Of a DNA stretch of 64,000 nt, positions 50,411 to 59,097 are shown piece by piece (within the stretch, counting starts at the first letter, position 1; every line of letters starts with the position of its first letter). The DNA is from Actinomadura sp. K4S16 (GTDB lineage: Bacteria > Actinomycetota > Actinomycetes > Streptosporangiales > Streptosporangiaceae). The position numbers and the translations under genes were made by a program. Location: the NCBI RefSeq assembly GCF_008327685.1, contig NZ_BDDE01000022.1, forward strand, positions 62,001-126,000, written 5' to 3'. The notes beneath the pieces are model-generated. The model saw nothing but the letters and a program-made list of their open reading frames with translations, had not been told where the DNA came from and did no database searches.

Positions 50411-52854
50411 GACTCCCCCCATTCATCGCGTGGATCCAGTTCGCCCGGCTCGTCGTCGACCCTGCCGCGCAGCCATCCCGACTGCAGCGACGCCATCAGG
50501 TCGCGGCTGAGCTCCGGGCTCGGTTCTTCGAAGTCGTCCTCGCCCGCCGGGGCGGGCTGGGCGTGCCGCGGCGCGGACCGCCCGCGCAGCTGCGGGGCCA
50601 GGGAGCCCTGCCGGACCCGGCGCGGGAGCCGTCCCGTGACCTCGCTGTCCTCCACCCCGCCCGGCTCCGGTCCGGCGCCGTTCGGCGGCTCACGGTCCGC
50701 GAACGGCCGTGCCTGGTCGAGGGGCGGGTCGAGGAGCGGCTCGGGCGGCGGCGCCGGCGGCGGCACGGGGCCCCGCCCGGCGGGCAGCCCGGCGGGCTCG
50801 CCGGACGTCCGGTCCTGGACGATCCGGCCGGGCAGCGCCGGACGCGACGGGCGGCCGAGCCGTGCCGGGCCCATGCCCGCGGACGCCGCCGACCCGACCG
50901 GCTGCGGCGCACCGGCGTGGCCGCGGCCCATGTGCCAGTCGTCGTCGAAGACGACCAGCGCGTGCGGCACGAGGACGATCGCGGTCGTCCCTCCGTACGG
51001 GGACGGCTGCAGCGACACCTGGATCCCGTGCCGGGCGGCGAGGCGCGCGACGACGAAGAGGCCGAGCCGCTCGGTGTCGACCAGGTCGAACTCCACGGCG
51101 CTGGCGAGCCGCCGGTTCAGCTCCTCCAGCTCGTCGGCCTCCAGTCCGACGCCGCGGTCGACGACCTCCACGGCCAGCCCGTTGGCCACGGACTCGATCT
51201 TGACGGTGACCTCGGTGGCCGGCGGGGAGAACGACGCCGCGTTCTCGATCAGCTCGGCGAGCAGGTGGATGACGTCGGCGACGACGTCGCCGGTGACCGC
51301 GGCCGACGACGCGCCGGTCACCTCCACCCGCGTGTAGTCCTCCACCTCGGCGATCGCGGCCCGCACCACGTCCTCCGCGGCGACCGGATGGTCCCAGGCG
51401 CGGACGGTCGGCGACCCGGACAGGATGACCAGGCCCTCGGCGTGCCGCCGCATGCGGGTGGTGAGGTGGTCGAGGCGGAACAGGTCGTCCAGCTCCTCGG
51501 GGCTGGACGCGCGCCGCTCCATCTGGTCCAGCAGCCGCAGCTGCCGGTGCAGCAGCGACTGGCTGCGCCACGACAGGTTGACGAAGACCCGGTTGATGCT
51601 GGCGCGCAGCTCGGCCTCGCCGACCGCGGTGCTCACGGCCGTCCGCTGGACGGCGTCGAACGCGTCGGCGACCAGGGCGATCTCCCGCGTGCGCCCAGGC
51701 TCCGGGCGCGGCGCCTCCGCGTCGACGTCGACCTTCTCGCCGCGCCGCAGCCGGGCCACGACCGCGGGCAGCCGCTCGTGCGCGAGCCGCTGCGCCGACG
51801 CCTGCAGGTCGCGCAGCTCCTGCGCGAGCCGCCGGGCGAACAGCACCGGCACCGCGACCGAGGCGGCCACGATCAGCAGGCCCACGACGCAGGCCAGGAA
51901 GAAGCGCAGCATGATCTGCCGTCCGGCGGGCCCGACGAGCTCGTCGTTCAGGACGTCGCCGGCGCGGGAGGAGGCCTTCTGCCACAGCGGCGTCAGCTCC
52001 TGCGTGACCGCCCGCCACTCCCGGACGCCCGGGCTGAGGCCCTGCCAGCGGATCTGGCTCTCCATCGAGGTGAAGCTGCCGTAGGCGGAGGACGTGGCGA
52101 CCCCCTCCATGACCCGGGAGATCTCGCCGGTCACCTCGGCGCGGGCGAGCGAGAGGAACTCCTCCCGGTTGCCGGCCCAGCCCGCGAAGGCCATGCGCTC
52201 GGCCGCGTTCAGCCGGTGCGCGCCGACCGCGGACAGCAGGGCGTCCTCGCGCAGCATGAAGTCGCTCGCCCACGAGAAGTGCATGATCCCGGAGCTCTGC
52301 CGGTAGACGGAGGTGTCGTCGACGCTGACGAACGTCGTCAGCAGCCGGAACGTCGTGTCGGAGAAGCCGCTGTAGGCGTCGATGGCCTGCACCGTGCTGG
52401 CCGCGCCCTGGGTGATCTGGGTCCGCAGCGGCTCGAGCTGGTCGAGGCTGGCGCTCAGCGCCTTCATGCGCTCCCAGATCTCCGGGCTCATCGCGTCCCT
52501 GAGGTCGGGCTTGAAGGCCGACGAGCGGAAGGCCGCCACGGCGGCGTCGGTCCTGCCCGCGACGCCCTCGTAGGCCCGGGCGCTGGCGCCGGTCCGCGCC
52601 TTCAGCACGACGACGGCGGCGGCGCGCTCGCGCTGGAGCGTCCCGATGACGGCGCCGGCGGGCAGCCCGATGTCCTTGTACATCCGCGTGAAGTCGGTCC
52701 GCTGCAGCGCGGCGGACAGCGTCGTCCCGGCCGAGAACGCCCACAGCGCCACCAGCGCGGCGAGCGGGATGGCGAGCAGCATCGCGATCCGCCGCCCGAC
52801 CGGCCGCGTACGCGCCCGCTCATGGGAGCCATGAACCTGCTCGGGCTTCGTCAC
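50407..52854 (-). CDS. cvnA: Sensor histidine kinase-like CvnA with NIT domain
   Basis: An 815-aa membrane sensor. Two membrane helices (about 22-45 and 320-345) flank an extracytoplasmic nitrate/nitrite-sensing-type (NIT) domain. A HAMP-like linker, a dimerisation region (SWRSQSLLHRQLRLLDQMER) and a HATPase_c domain follow, with N box LAELIENAASFSPP and G1 box VVDRGVGLE. The C-terminal 150 residues are Pro/Arg rich. The normal phospho-acceptor His is replaced in many CvnA proteins. GTG 52854 with AGGAG 10 nt upstream is preferred. Confidence 0.92.
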   Translation of the reverse strand: MTKPEQVHGSHERARTRPVGRRIAMLLAIPLAALVALWAFSAGTTLSAALQRTDFTRMYKDIGLPAGAVIGTLQRERAAAVVVLKARTGASARAYEGVAGRTDAAVAAFRSSAFKPDLRDAMSPEIWERMKALSASLDQLEPLRTQITQGAASTVQAIDAYSGFSDTTFRLLTTFVSVDDTSVYRQSSGIMHFSWASDFMLREDALLSAVGAHRLNAAERMAFAGWAGNREEFLSLARAEVTGEISRVMEGVATSSAYGSFTSMESQIRWQGLSPGVREWRAVTQELTPLWQKASSRAGDVLNDELVGPAGRQIMLRFFLACVVGLLIVAASVAVPVLFARRLAQELRDLQASAQRLAHERLPAVVARLRRGEKVDVDAEAPRPEPGRTREIALVADAFDAVQRTAVSTAVGEAELRASINRVFVNLSWRSQSLLHRQLRLLDQMERRASSPEELDDLFRLDHLTTRMRRHAEGLVILSGSPTVRAWDHPVAAEDVVRAAIAEVEDYTRVEVTGASSAAVTGDVVADVIHLLAELIENAASFSPPATEVTVKIESVANGLAVEVVDRGVGLEADELEELNRRLASAVEFDLVDTERLGLFVVARLAARHGIQVSLQPSPYGGTTAIVLVPHALVVFDDDWHMGRGHAGAPQPVGSAASAGMGPARLGRPSRPALPGRIVQDRTSGEPAGLPAGRGPVPPPAPPPEPLLDPPLDQARPFADREPPNGAGPEPGGVEDSEVTGRLPRRVRQGSLAPQLRGRSAPRHAQPAPAGEDDFEEPSPELSRDLMASLQSGWLRGRVDDEPGELDPRDEWGES

Positions 52855-53335
52855 CGGCCCACACTCCTGATCGTCCTCGATCCCGGTCGTCCCCGACCGA
52901 CCTGGCGGCACCGGAGCATACTTAGTTCGATTTGCCGGGTACCAGTGGCCTCACCTGCGGCGACTTGTGACCTCTCGCGTGCACCGCGTGAACCGGGGCC
53001 CCCGAGCGTCCCCGCGGCCGACGCCGCGCGCACGCGCCGCCCGGGCCCGCGGCGCCTGCGCAACGCTCGTCTCCTCCGCGATGTCGTCGCAGGTCAGCGG
53101 CCAGATCCGGAAATAGATGATCTTGTTTTCCGGATGTTTTCCGGGGCTTAATGATCAACTCGGCGGAGGTTCGTGGACCGGTCCCGGAGAAACCGGCCGG
53201 GGTGCGGCGGACGTGGGACCGCCGTGAAAAACGAGGCCAATATTGGCCGTTTCGATGCAGAGTCGTGTCTTGTTGTAAAAAATGACGCATGTCAGGCTTC
53301 GGTTTACTTTGTCCCCCCACCAACGGAGACCGAGC
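52855..53335. other. Divergent intergenic region (cvnA / M28 peptidase)
   Basis: 481 bases without a credible gene. The centre (about 53110-53290) is less GC-rich than the surroundings and probably holds both promoters. It also contains the palindrome at 53235-53248. Confidence 0.5.
53235..53248. promoter_or_regulatory. 14-bp perfect palindrome upstream of the M28 peptidase
   Basis: GGCCAATATTGGCC is a perfect palindrome 88 bases before the peptidase ATG and could be an operator. No cognate regulator is nearby. Confidence 0.4.
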
Positions 53336-54850
53336 ATGCGCAGAGCCGCGCTAGCCGTCCTCGCCGGGTTGTCGCTCGCCGCCACCACCGTGGCCGCGGT
53401 GCCCTCCCAAGCCGCCGGGCCGGCCCAGTCCAAGCTGGCCAAGCTGGTCACGCTGAAGAACGTCCGGCACCACCAGCTGAACCTGCAGAAGATCTCGGAT
53501 GCCAACGGCGGCAACCGGGCCGCGGGGCTCCCCGGTAACAAGATCACCATCAAGTACATCGCGGACCAGCTCAAGCGGGCCGGATACACCCCGACGGTCC
53601 AGGAGTTCGAGTTCGACTACTGGGAGGAGCGGTCGGAGCCGGTCCTCGCCGAGACCGCGCCCACTCCGAAGACCTTCGCGCCGCACAGCGACTTCGAGAC
53701 GCTCCAGTACTCCGGGTCGGGCGACGTCACCGCCGCGGCCACGCCCGTCGACCCGGAGGCGACCGGGGACGGCAGCGGCTGCGAGGCCGGCGACTTCGCC
53801 GGGTTCCCGAAGGGCCACATCGCGCTGATCCAGCGCGGCGGCTGCTTCTTCTCCCTGAAGACCGACAACGCCATCGCCGCCGGCGCGGCCGCCGTCGTCA
53901 TCTACCAGCTGCCCGACCAGCCGGGCCCGGTCGGCGGGACGCTGACCAAGCCGTACGGCATCCCGGTGGTCGGCCCGACGAACGCGGTCGGCAAGGCCCT
54001 CGTCCAGCAGGCGCAGAACGGCGGCGTCACGCTCCGGGTGAAGACCGACACCCTGAACGACCGGCGCAAGGCCGCCAACGTCATCGCCGACACCAAGCGC
54101 GGCAGGGCCGACAACGTCGTGGTGGTGGGCGCGCACAACGACAGCGTCACCGCCGGACCGGGCATCAACGACGACGGCTCGGGCACCGCGACGCTGCTGG
54201 AGATGGCCAAGCAGATCAACAAGCTCGGCTCCAAGGTGCACAACAAGGTGCGGTTCGCCTTCTGGGGCGCCGAGGAGGAGGGCCTGCTCGGCTCGCAGTA
54301 CTACGTCGACAACCTCCCGGAGGCCGAGCGCGCCAAGGTCGCCCTGATGCTCGACTTCGACATGCTCGCCTCGCCCAACTACGTGAACTTCGTCTACGAC
54401 GGCGACAACAGCGCGGGCGAGAACAACGTGGAGGCCCCCGCGGGCTCCGGCGCGATCGAGAAGGCGTTCACCGACTACTTCGCCAAGCGCAAGCTCGCCA
54501 CCGACCCGACGCCGTTCAACGGGCGCTCCGACTACGACGCCTTCATCTCCGTCGGCATCCCCGCCGGCGGCCTGTTCACCGGCGCCGAGGGCATCAAGAC
54601 CCCCGAGCAGGCGAAGGTGTACGGCGGAACCGCGGGCCTCGCCTACGACCCGTGCTACCACCAGGCCTGCGACACCTACGACAACGTGGACCTGAAGGGC
54701 TTCGACCAGATGATCGACGCCACCTCCGCCGTCACCGAGCTGTTCGCGCACAGCACCCTGACGGTCAACGGCAATGAGCTCGCCCGCCGGCAGGCGCAGC
54801 CCAGGAAGCGCATGGTGCCCGACGAGATCGGCAACCACGCGACCCGGTAG
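53336..54850 (+). CDS. Secreted M28 family metallopeptidase with PA domain
   Basis: A 504-aa exported zinc aminopeptidase. Signal peptide: MRRAALAVLAGLSLAATTVAAVPSQAAG with likely cleavage after QAA. A protease-associated domain (about 115-235, with CFFSLKTDNAIAAGAAAVVIY) is inserted before the catalytic core. Zinc ligands are expected in GAHNDSV, INDDGSGT, AEEEGLLGS, DFDMLAS and CYHQACDTYDN. GGAGA precedes the ATG at 53336; an in-frame start at 53282 lacks support. Similar to Streptomyces aminopeptidase S. Confidence 0.93.
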   Translation: MRRAALAVLAGLSLAATTVAAVPSQAAGPAQSKLAKLVTLKNVRHHQLNLQKISDANGGNRAAGLPGNKITIKYIADQLKRAGYTPTVQEFEFDYWEERSEPVLAETAPTPKTFAPHSDFETLQYSGSGDVTAAATPVDPEATGDGSGCEAGDFAGFPKGHIALIQRGGCFFSLKTDNAIAAGAAAVVIYQLPDQPGPVGGTLTKPYGIPVVGPTNAVGKALVQQAQNGGVTLRVKTDTLNDRRKAANVIADTKRGRADNVVVVGAHNDSVTAGPGINDDGSGTATLLEMAKQINKLGSKVHNKVRFAFWGAEEEGLLGSQYYVDNLPEAERAKVALMLDFDMLASPNYVNFVYDGDNSAGENNVEAPAGSGAIEKAFTDYFAKRKLATDPTPFNGRSDYDAFISVGIPAGGLFTGAEGIKTPEQAKVYGGTAGLAYDPCYHQACDTYDNVDLKGFDQMIDATSAVTELFAHSTLTVNGNELARRQAQPRKRMVPDEIGNHATR

Positions 54851-54874
54851 GACTCCGGCAGGACCGCTCACCCC

Positions 54875-54906
54875 GAGGGACGCGCCCCGCACAGGGCGCG
54901 TCCCTC
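54875..54906 (+). terminator. Terminator hairpin after the M28 peptidase
   Basis: A 13-bp perfect stem (54875-54887 with 54894-54906) with a 6-nt loop follows the stop by 24 bases. It also lies downstream of the convergent LLM gene and may serve both. Confidence 0.8.
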
Positions 54907-54948
54907 ACCTTGTGCGGCCCCCGCCACGGCCCCTGGTCGGAAACAAGG

Positions 54949-55779
54949 TCAGAGCATCACGTCGGCGATCGCCCGCAGCGCGGGACGGGGGTCGCCGCCC
55001 GGCTCGGTCAGCACCTGGACGGCGACGCTGTCCGCCCCCGCGTCCAGATGGGCGGTCAGCCGCTCGGTCACCGCCGCCGCGTCGCCGTGCGCGACCAGGG
55101 CGTCCACGAGCGCGTCGCTGCCGCCGCCGGCGAAGTCGTCGCCGGTGAACCCCAGCCGCTCGAAGCTGGCGACGTAGTTGCGCAGGCCGAGGTAGCGGCC
55201 CAGGGTCTCCCGGGCGATCGCGCGGGCGCGTACCGGATCGGGTTCGAGCACGACCTTCTGCTCCGGCGCGAGCAGCGGGCCGGCCCCCAGGACCTCCCGC
55301 GCCGACCTGGTGTGCTCGGGCGTGGTCAGGTACGGGTGGGCGCCTGCGGCGCGCTCTGCCGCCAGCCGCAGCACCTTCGGCCCCAGCGCGGCGAGGACCC
55401 GCCCTTCCGCCGGGACGTTCCCGGCGTCCAGCCGGTCGAGGTAGTCCACGATCGTCTCGTACGGGCTGCGGTACTCCTGGTCCCGCTCCCGGTGGCCGAT
55501 GCCGGCGCCGAGCAGGAAGCGGCCGCCGTGCGCGTCGTTCAGCCGGTGGTAGCCCGCGGCGGCCTCCTCGGCCGGCGTGCTCCACATGTTCACGATGCCG
55601 GTGGCGACCACGATGCGGTCGGTCGCGGCGAGGACGCGCCCGGCGATGTCCGGATCGCCGGGCGAGGCCCCGATCCAGATCGCGCCGTACCCGAGCTCCT
55701 CGACGTCTCTGGCCAGTTCCGGGTCCAGGAGCGGCCAGGGGCACCAGATCCCGAGCCGGCCCAGTTCGATCTTGGTCAT
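54949..55779 (-). CDS. LLM class F420-dependent oxidoreductase (TIGR03620-like)
   Basis: A 276-aa luciferase-like TIM-barrel enzyme of the actinobacterial F420-dependent type. Marks are LGRLGIWCPWPL at the start, VEELGYGAIWIGASPGDPD, VVATGIVNMWSTPAEEAAAGY and FLLGAGIGH. Reaction unknown. It is divergent from the DNA polymerase gene with 62 bases between starts. Confidence 0.85.
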   Translation of the reverse strand: MTKIELGRLGIWCPWPLLDPELARDVEELGYGAIWIGASPGDPDIAGRVLAATDRIVVATGIVNMWSTPAEEAAAGYHRLNDAHGGRFLLGAGIGHRERDQEYRSPYETIVDYLDRLDAGNVPAEGRVLAALGPKVLRLAAERAAGAHPYLTTPEHTRSAREVLGAGPLLAPEQKVVLEPDPVRARAIARETLGRYLGLRNYVASFERLGFTGDDFAGGGSDALVDALVAHGDAAAVTERLTAHLDAGADSVAVQVLTEPGGDPRPALRAIADVML

Positions 55780-55841
55780 GCCGGTGCCAACACCCCCGCG
55801 GGCGGTTTCATGCCCCGGCCCCCGGTGCCAGGATGTGACGC

Positions 55842-58475
55842 ATGACCGACCGGCCCCGCCTGCTGCTCCTGGACGGCCACTCGCTGGCCTACCGAGCCTT
55901 CTACGCGCTGCCGGTCGAGAACTTCAGCACCGCCTCCGGGCAGCCGACCAACGTCGTGTACGGGTTCGCCAACATGCTCGCCAACGTCCTGCGGGACGAG
56001 CGCCCCACGCACGCGGCCGTCGCGTTCGACGTCTCCCGGCAGACGTTCCGCACCGAGGCGTTCCCCGAGTACAAGGCGACCCGGGCGCGGTCGCCGAGCG
56101 AGTTCGGCAGCCAGCTCCCGATCCTGGACCGGCTGCTCGCCGCGATGAGCGTGCCGGTGCTGCGCGCCCCCGGCTACGAGGCCGACGACGTCATCGCGAC
56201 GCTGGCGGCGGCCGCGGAGGCCGGCGGCATGGACGTGCTGATCGTCACCGGCGACCGGGACGTGCTCCAGCTCGTCAGCGACCGCGTCACCGTCCTGTAC
56301 TACTACCGGACGGCGTCGGAGATGATCCGGTACACGCCCGGCGCGGTCCAGGAGAGGTACGGGCTGACCCCGGCCCAGTACCCCGACTTCGCGGCGCTGC
56401 GCGGCGACCCGTCCGACAACCTTCCGAGCATCCCCGGGATCGGGGAGAAGACGGCCGCCAGGTGGGTCCGCGAGTTCGGGTCGCTCGACGCCCTGCTGGA
56501 GCGCGCCGGCGAGGTGAAGGGCAAGGCGGGGGAGAAGCTGCGCGCCGCCGCCGGAACGGTTCGGCTGAACCGGCGGCTGACCGAGCTCGTCCGCGACCTC
56601 GACCTCCCGGTGGCGCCCGCCGACCTGCGGCGGCGCCCGTACGACCTGGCCGCCTTCACCTCCCTGCTCGACGAGCTGGAGTTCCGCAACGCCAGCCTCC
56701 GCCAGCGCCTGTTCGCCGCCGACCCCGGCGGCGGACGTCCCCCGGAGGAGGACGGGCCGGAGCCGATCCTGGGGCGGGAGCTGGAGCCGGGCGAGCTGCC
56801 CGGCTGGCTGGACGCTCACGCGACCCGCCTGACCGGGCTCGCCGCCGACTACACGTGGGCGCGCGGCGCGGGCGGCATCGACCGGATCGCGCTGGCCGCC
56901 GGCGACGGGCACGCGGCGTCGTTCGAGCCCGCCGCCCTTGCCGCGGAGGACGAGCGGGCCTTCGCCGCCTGGCTGGCCGACGCGGACCGGCCCAAGGCGC
57001 TGCACGACGTGAAGTCGCTGCTGCGCGTCCTCGGCGAGCACGGCCTGCGCCTCGACGGGATCGCCACCGACACCGCGATGGCCGCCTACCTCCTGCTGCC
57101 CGGCCTCGCCGCCTACGCGATCGCCGACCTGGCGGGCCGCCACCTCGGGCGGCGCCCGTCCGGGGAGGGCGCGGCCGGGCTGATGCAGAGCGCCCGCGCC
57201 GTCCTCGACCTGGCCGGGGTGTTCGCCGCGGACCTGGCGTCCACGGGCATGGACGAGGTCCTGCGGGACGTCGAGCTGCCGCTGTCGCGCCTGCTCGCCC
57301 GCGCCGAGCGCGCCGGGGTGCACGTGGACGCCGGCCTCCTGCACGAGCTGGAACGGCACTTCGCGGACGCCATGGAGCGGGCCGCCGACGAGGCCGCCGG
57401 GATCGCCGGGCGCCGCTTCAACCCCGGCTCGACCAAGCAGCTCCAGGAGGTGCTGTTCGGCGAGCTCGACCTGCCCCGGACCAAGAAGATCAAGTCGGGG
57501 TACTCCACCGACCTGGACGCGCTGACCTGGCTCGCCACCCGGACCGACAACGGCCTGCCGCAGGTCCTGCTGCGCCACCGCGACCAGGCGCGGCTGCGCT
57601 CCACGGTCGCCGGGCTCATCCGGGAGATCGGCGCGGACGGCCGCATCCACACGAGCTTCCAGCAGACCGTCGCCGCGACCGGCCGGCTCAGCTCCACCGA
57701 GCCGAACCTGCAGGTCATCCCCGTCCGGACGGAGGACGGGCGGCGCATCCGCCGCGCCTTCACCCCCGGCGAGGGCCACGAGTCGCTGATGACAGCCGAC
57801 TACGGGCAGCTCGAACTGCGCGTCATGGCGCACCTGTCGCAGGACCCGACCCTGCTGGCGGCGTTCGCGTCCGGCGAGGACCTGCACACCACGATGGCCG
57901 CGCAGGTCTTCGGGGCCGCCCCGGGGGCCGTCACCCCGGACATGCGCCGCAGGATCAAGGCGATGTCGTACGGGCTGGCGTACGGGCTGTCGGCGTTCGG
58001 CCTGGCCAAGCAGCTCGGCATCGCGGTGGCCGAGGCGCGCCCGCTGATGGACGCCTACTTCGAGCGGCTCGGCGGCGTCCGCGACTACCTCGACCACGTC
58101 GTCGCCGAGGCCAGGGCCACCGGCTACACCCGCACGATCCTCGGCCGCCGCCGCTACCTGCCCCACCTGAACAGCGAGAACCGGCAGCGCCGCGAGACCG
58201 CCGAGCGGATGGCGCTGAACGCCCCGGTGCAGGGCTCCGCCGCCGACATCGTCAAGATCGCGATGCTGCGGGTGGACGACGCGCTCACCGCGGCCGGGCT
58301 CGCCAGCCGCCTGCTGCTCCAGGTGCACGACGAGATCGTCCTGGAGGTGGCGCCCGGCGAGGAGGGCGCGGTGCGGGAGATCGTCCGGACCGGGATGACG
58401 ACCGCCTACCCGCTCACGGTCGGCCTGGAGGTCGCCATCGGCTCCGGCGCCGACTGGAACGCCGCCGCGCACTGA
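55842..58475 (+). CDS. polA: Family A DNA polymerase (DNA polymerase I)
   Basis: An 877-aa polymerase with an N-terminal 5'-3' exonuclease (EYKATRARSP, GYEADDVIATL, GDRDVLQL, and the H3TH GIGEKTAARWV), a degenerate 3'-5' exonuclease domain without the DxE motif, and a polymerase domain. Motif A reads ADYGQLELRVMAHLS, where most family members have DYSQIE; motif B is RRRIKAMSYGLAYGLSAFG and motif C is LLLQVHDEIVLE. It would process Okazaki fragments and repair gaps. Because of the motif A change and the atypical neighbours, a paralog of the main PolA is possible. Confidence 0.9.
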   Translation: MTDRPRLLLLDGHSLAYRAFYALPVENFSTASGQPTNVVYGFANMLANVLRDERPTHAAVAFDVSRQTFRTEAFPEYKATRARSPSEFGSQLPILDRLLAAMSVPVLRAPGYEADDVIATLAAAAEAGGMDVLIVTGDRDVLQLVSDRVTVLYYYRTASEMIRYTPGAVQERYGLTPAQYPDFAALRGDPSDNLPSIPGIGEKTAARWVREFGSLDALLERAGEVKGKAGEKLRAAAGTVRLNRRLTELVRDLDLPVAPADLRRRPYDLAAFTSLLDELEFRNASLRQRLFAADPGGGRPPEEDGPEPILGRELEPGELPGWLDAHATRLTGLAADYTWARGAGGIDRIALAAGDGHAASFEPAALAAEDERAFAAWLADADRPKALHDVKSLLRVLGEHGLRLDGIATDTAMAAYLLLPGLAAYAIADLAGRHLGRRPSGEGAAGLMQSARAVLDLAGVFAADLASTGMDEVLRDVELPLSRLLARAERAGVHVDAGLLHELERHFADAMERAADEAAGIAGRRFNPGSTKQLQEVLFGELDLPRTKKIKSGYSTDLDALTWLATRTDNGLPQVLLRHRDQARLRSTVAGLIREIGADGRIHTSFQQTVAATGRLSSTEPNLQVIPVRTEDGRRIRRAFTPGEGHESLMTADYGQLELRVMAHLSQDPTLLAAFASGEDLHTTMAAQVFGAAPGAVTPDMRRRIKAMSYGLAYGLSAFGLAKQLGIAVAEARPLMDAYFERLGGVRDYLDHVVAEARATGYTRTILGRRRYLPHLNSENRQRRETAERMALNAPVQGSAADIVKIAMLRVDDALTAAGLASRLLLQVHDEIVLEVAPGEEGAVREIVRTGMTTAYPLTVGLEVAIGSGADWNAAAH

Positions 58476-58584
58476 GACCGCCGCCTCCCGGCGCCCGCCT
58501 CCCGACACCCGACCGCCGAAACCTGCTGCCGGCCCGAGGTGGCCGCCCGGCTTGTGGGGTAGTGCTCCCCTTGGGGAGGGATTC

Positions 58585-59085
58585 ATGGAGATCGACATGA
58601 TCGTCGAGATCCCCCGGGGATCGCGCAACAAGTACGAGATGGACCACCGGCTCGGCCGCATCCGGCTCGACCGGATGCTGTTCACCTCGACGCAGTACCC
58701 GCTGGACTACGGCTACATCCCGGACACGCTCGCGGAGGACGGCGACCCGCTGGACGCGATGGTGCTGCTGGAGGAGCCCACCTTCCCCGGCTGCGTGGTC
58801 AGGGTGCGCAGCGTCGGGGTGTTCTGGATGCACGACGAGGGCGGTCCCGACGCCAAGATCCTCACCGTGCCCGCCGGGGACGTCCGCTACGCCGGGATCC
58901 GCGACCTGCGGGACGTCCACGAGCACATCCTCGACGAGATCGCGCACTTCTTCGACATCTACAAGAGCCTGGAGCCCGGCAAGGGCACCGACGTGCGCGG
59001 CTGGCAGGACCGGCGCGTCGCCGACCGGACGATCGAGCGGGCCGCCGAGAACGCGCGGGAGGTGGCCGGGAACGCCGCGACGTGA
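58585..59085 (+). CDS. ppa: Inorganic pyrophosphatase
   Basis: A 166-aa soluble family I pyrophosphatase, hydrolysing PPi to phosphate with Mg2+. Active-site segments are PRGSRNKYEMD, DYGYIPDTLAEDGDPLDAMVL (the acidic metal site) and DIYKSLEPGK. The ATG at 58585 follows GGGGAGGG. A short hairpin (58565-58578) overlaps that ribosome site. Confidence 0.96.
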   Translation: MEIDMIVEIPRGSRNKYEMDHRLGRIRLDRMLFTSTQYPLDYGYIPDTLAEDGDPLDAMVLLEEPTFPGCVVRVRSVGVFWMHDEGGPDAKILTVPAGDVRYAGIRDLRDVHEHILDEIAHFFDIYKSLEPGKGTDVRGWQDRRVADRTIERAAENAREVAGNAAT

Positions 59086-59097
59086 TCGGGTGGAGCC

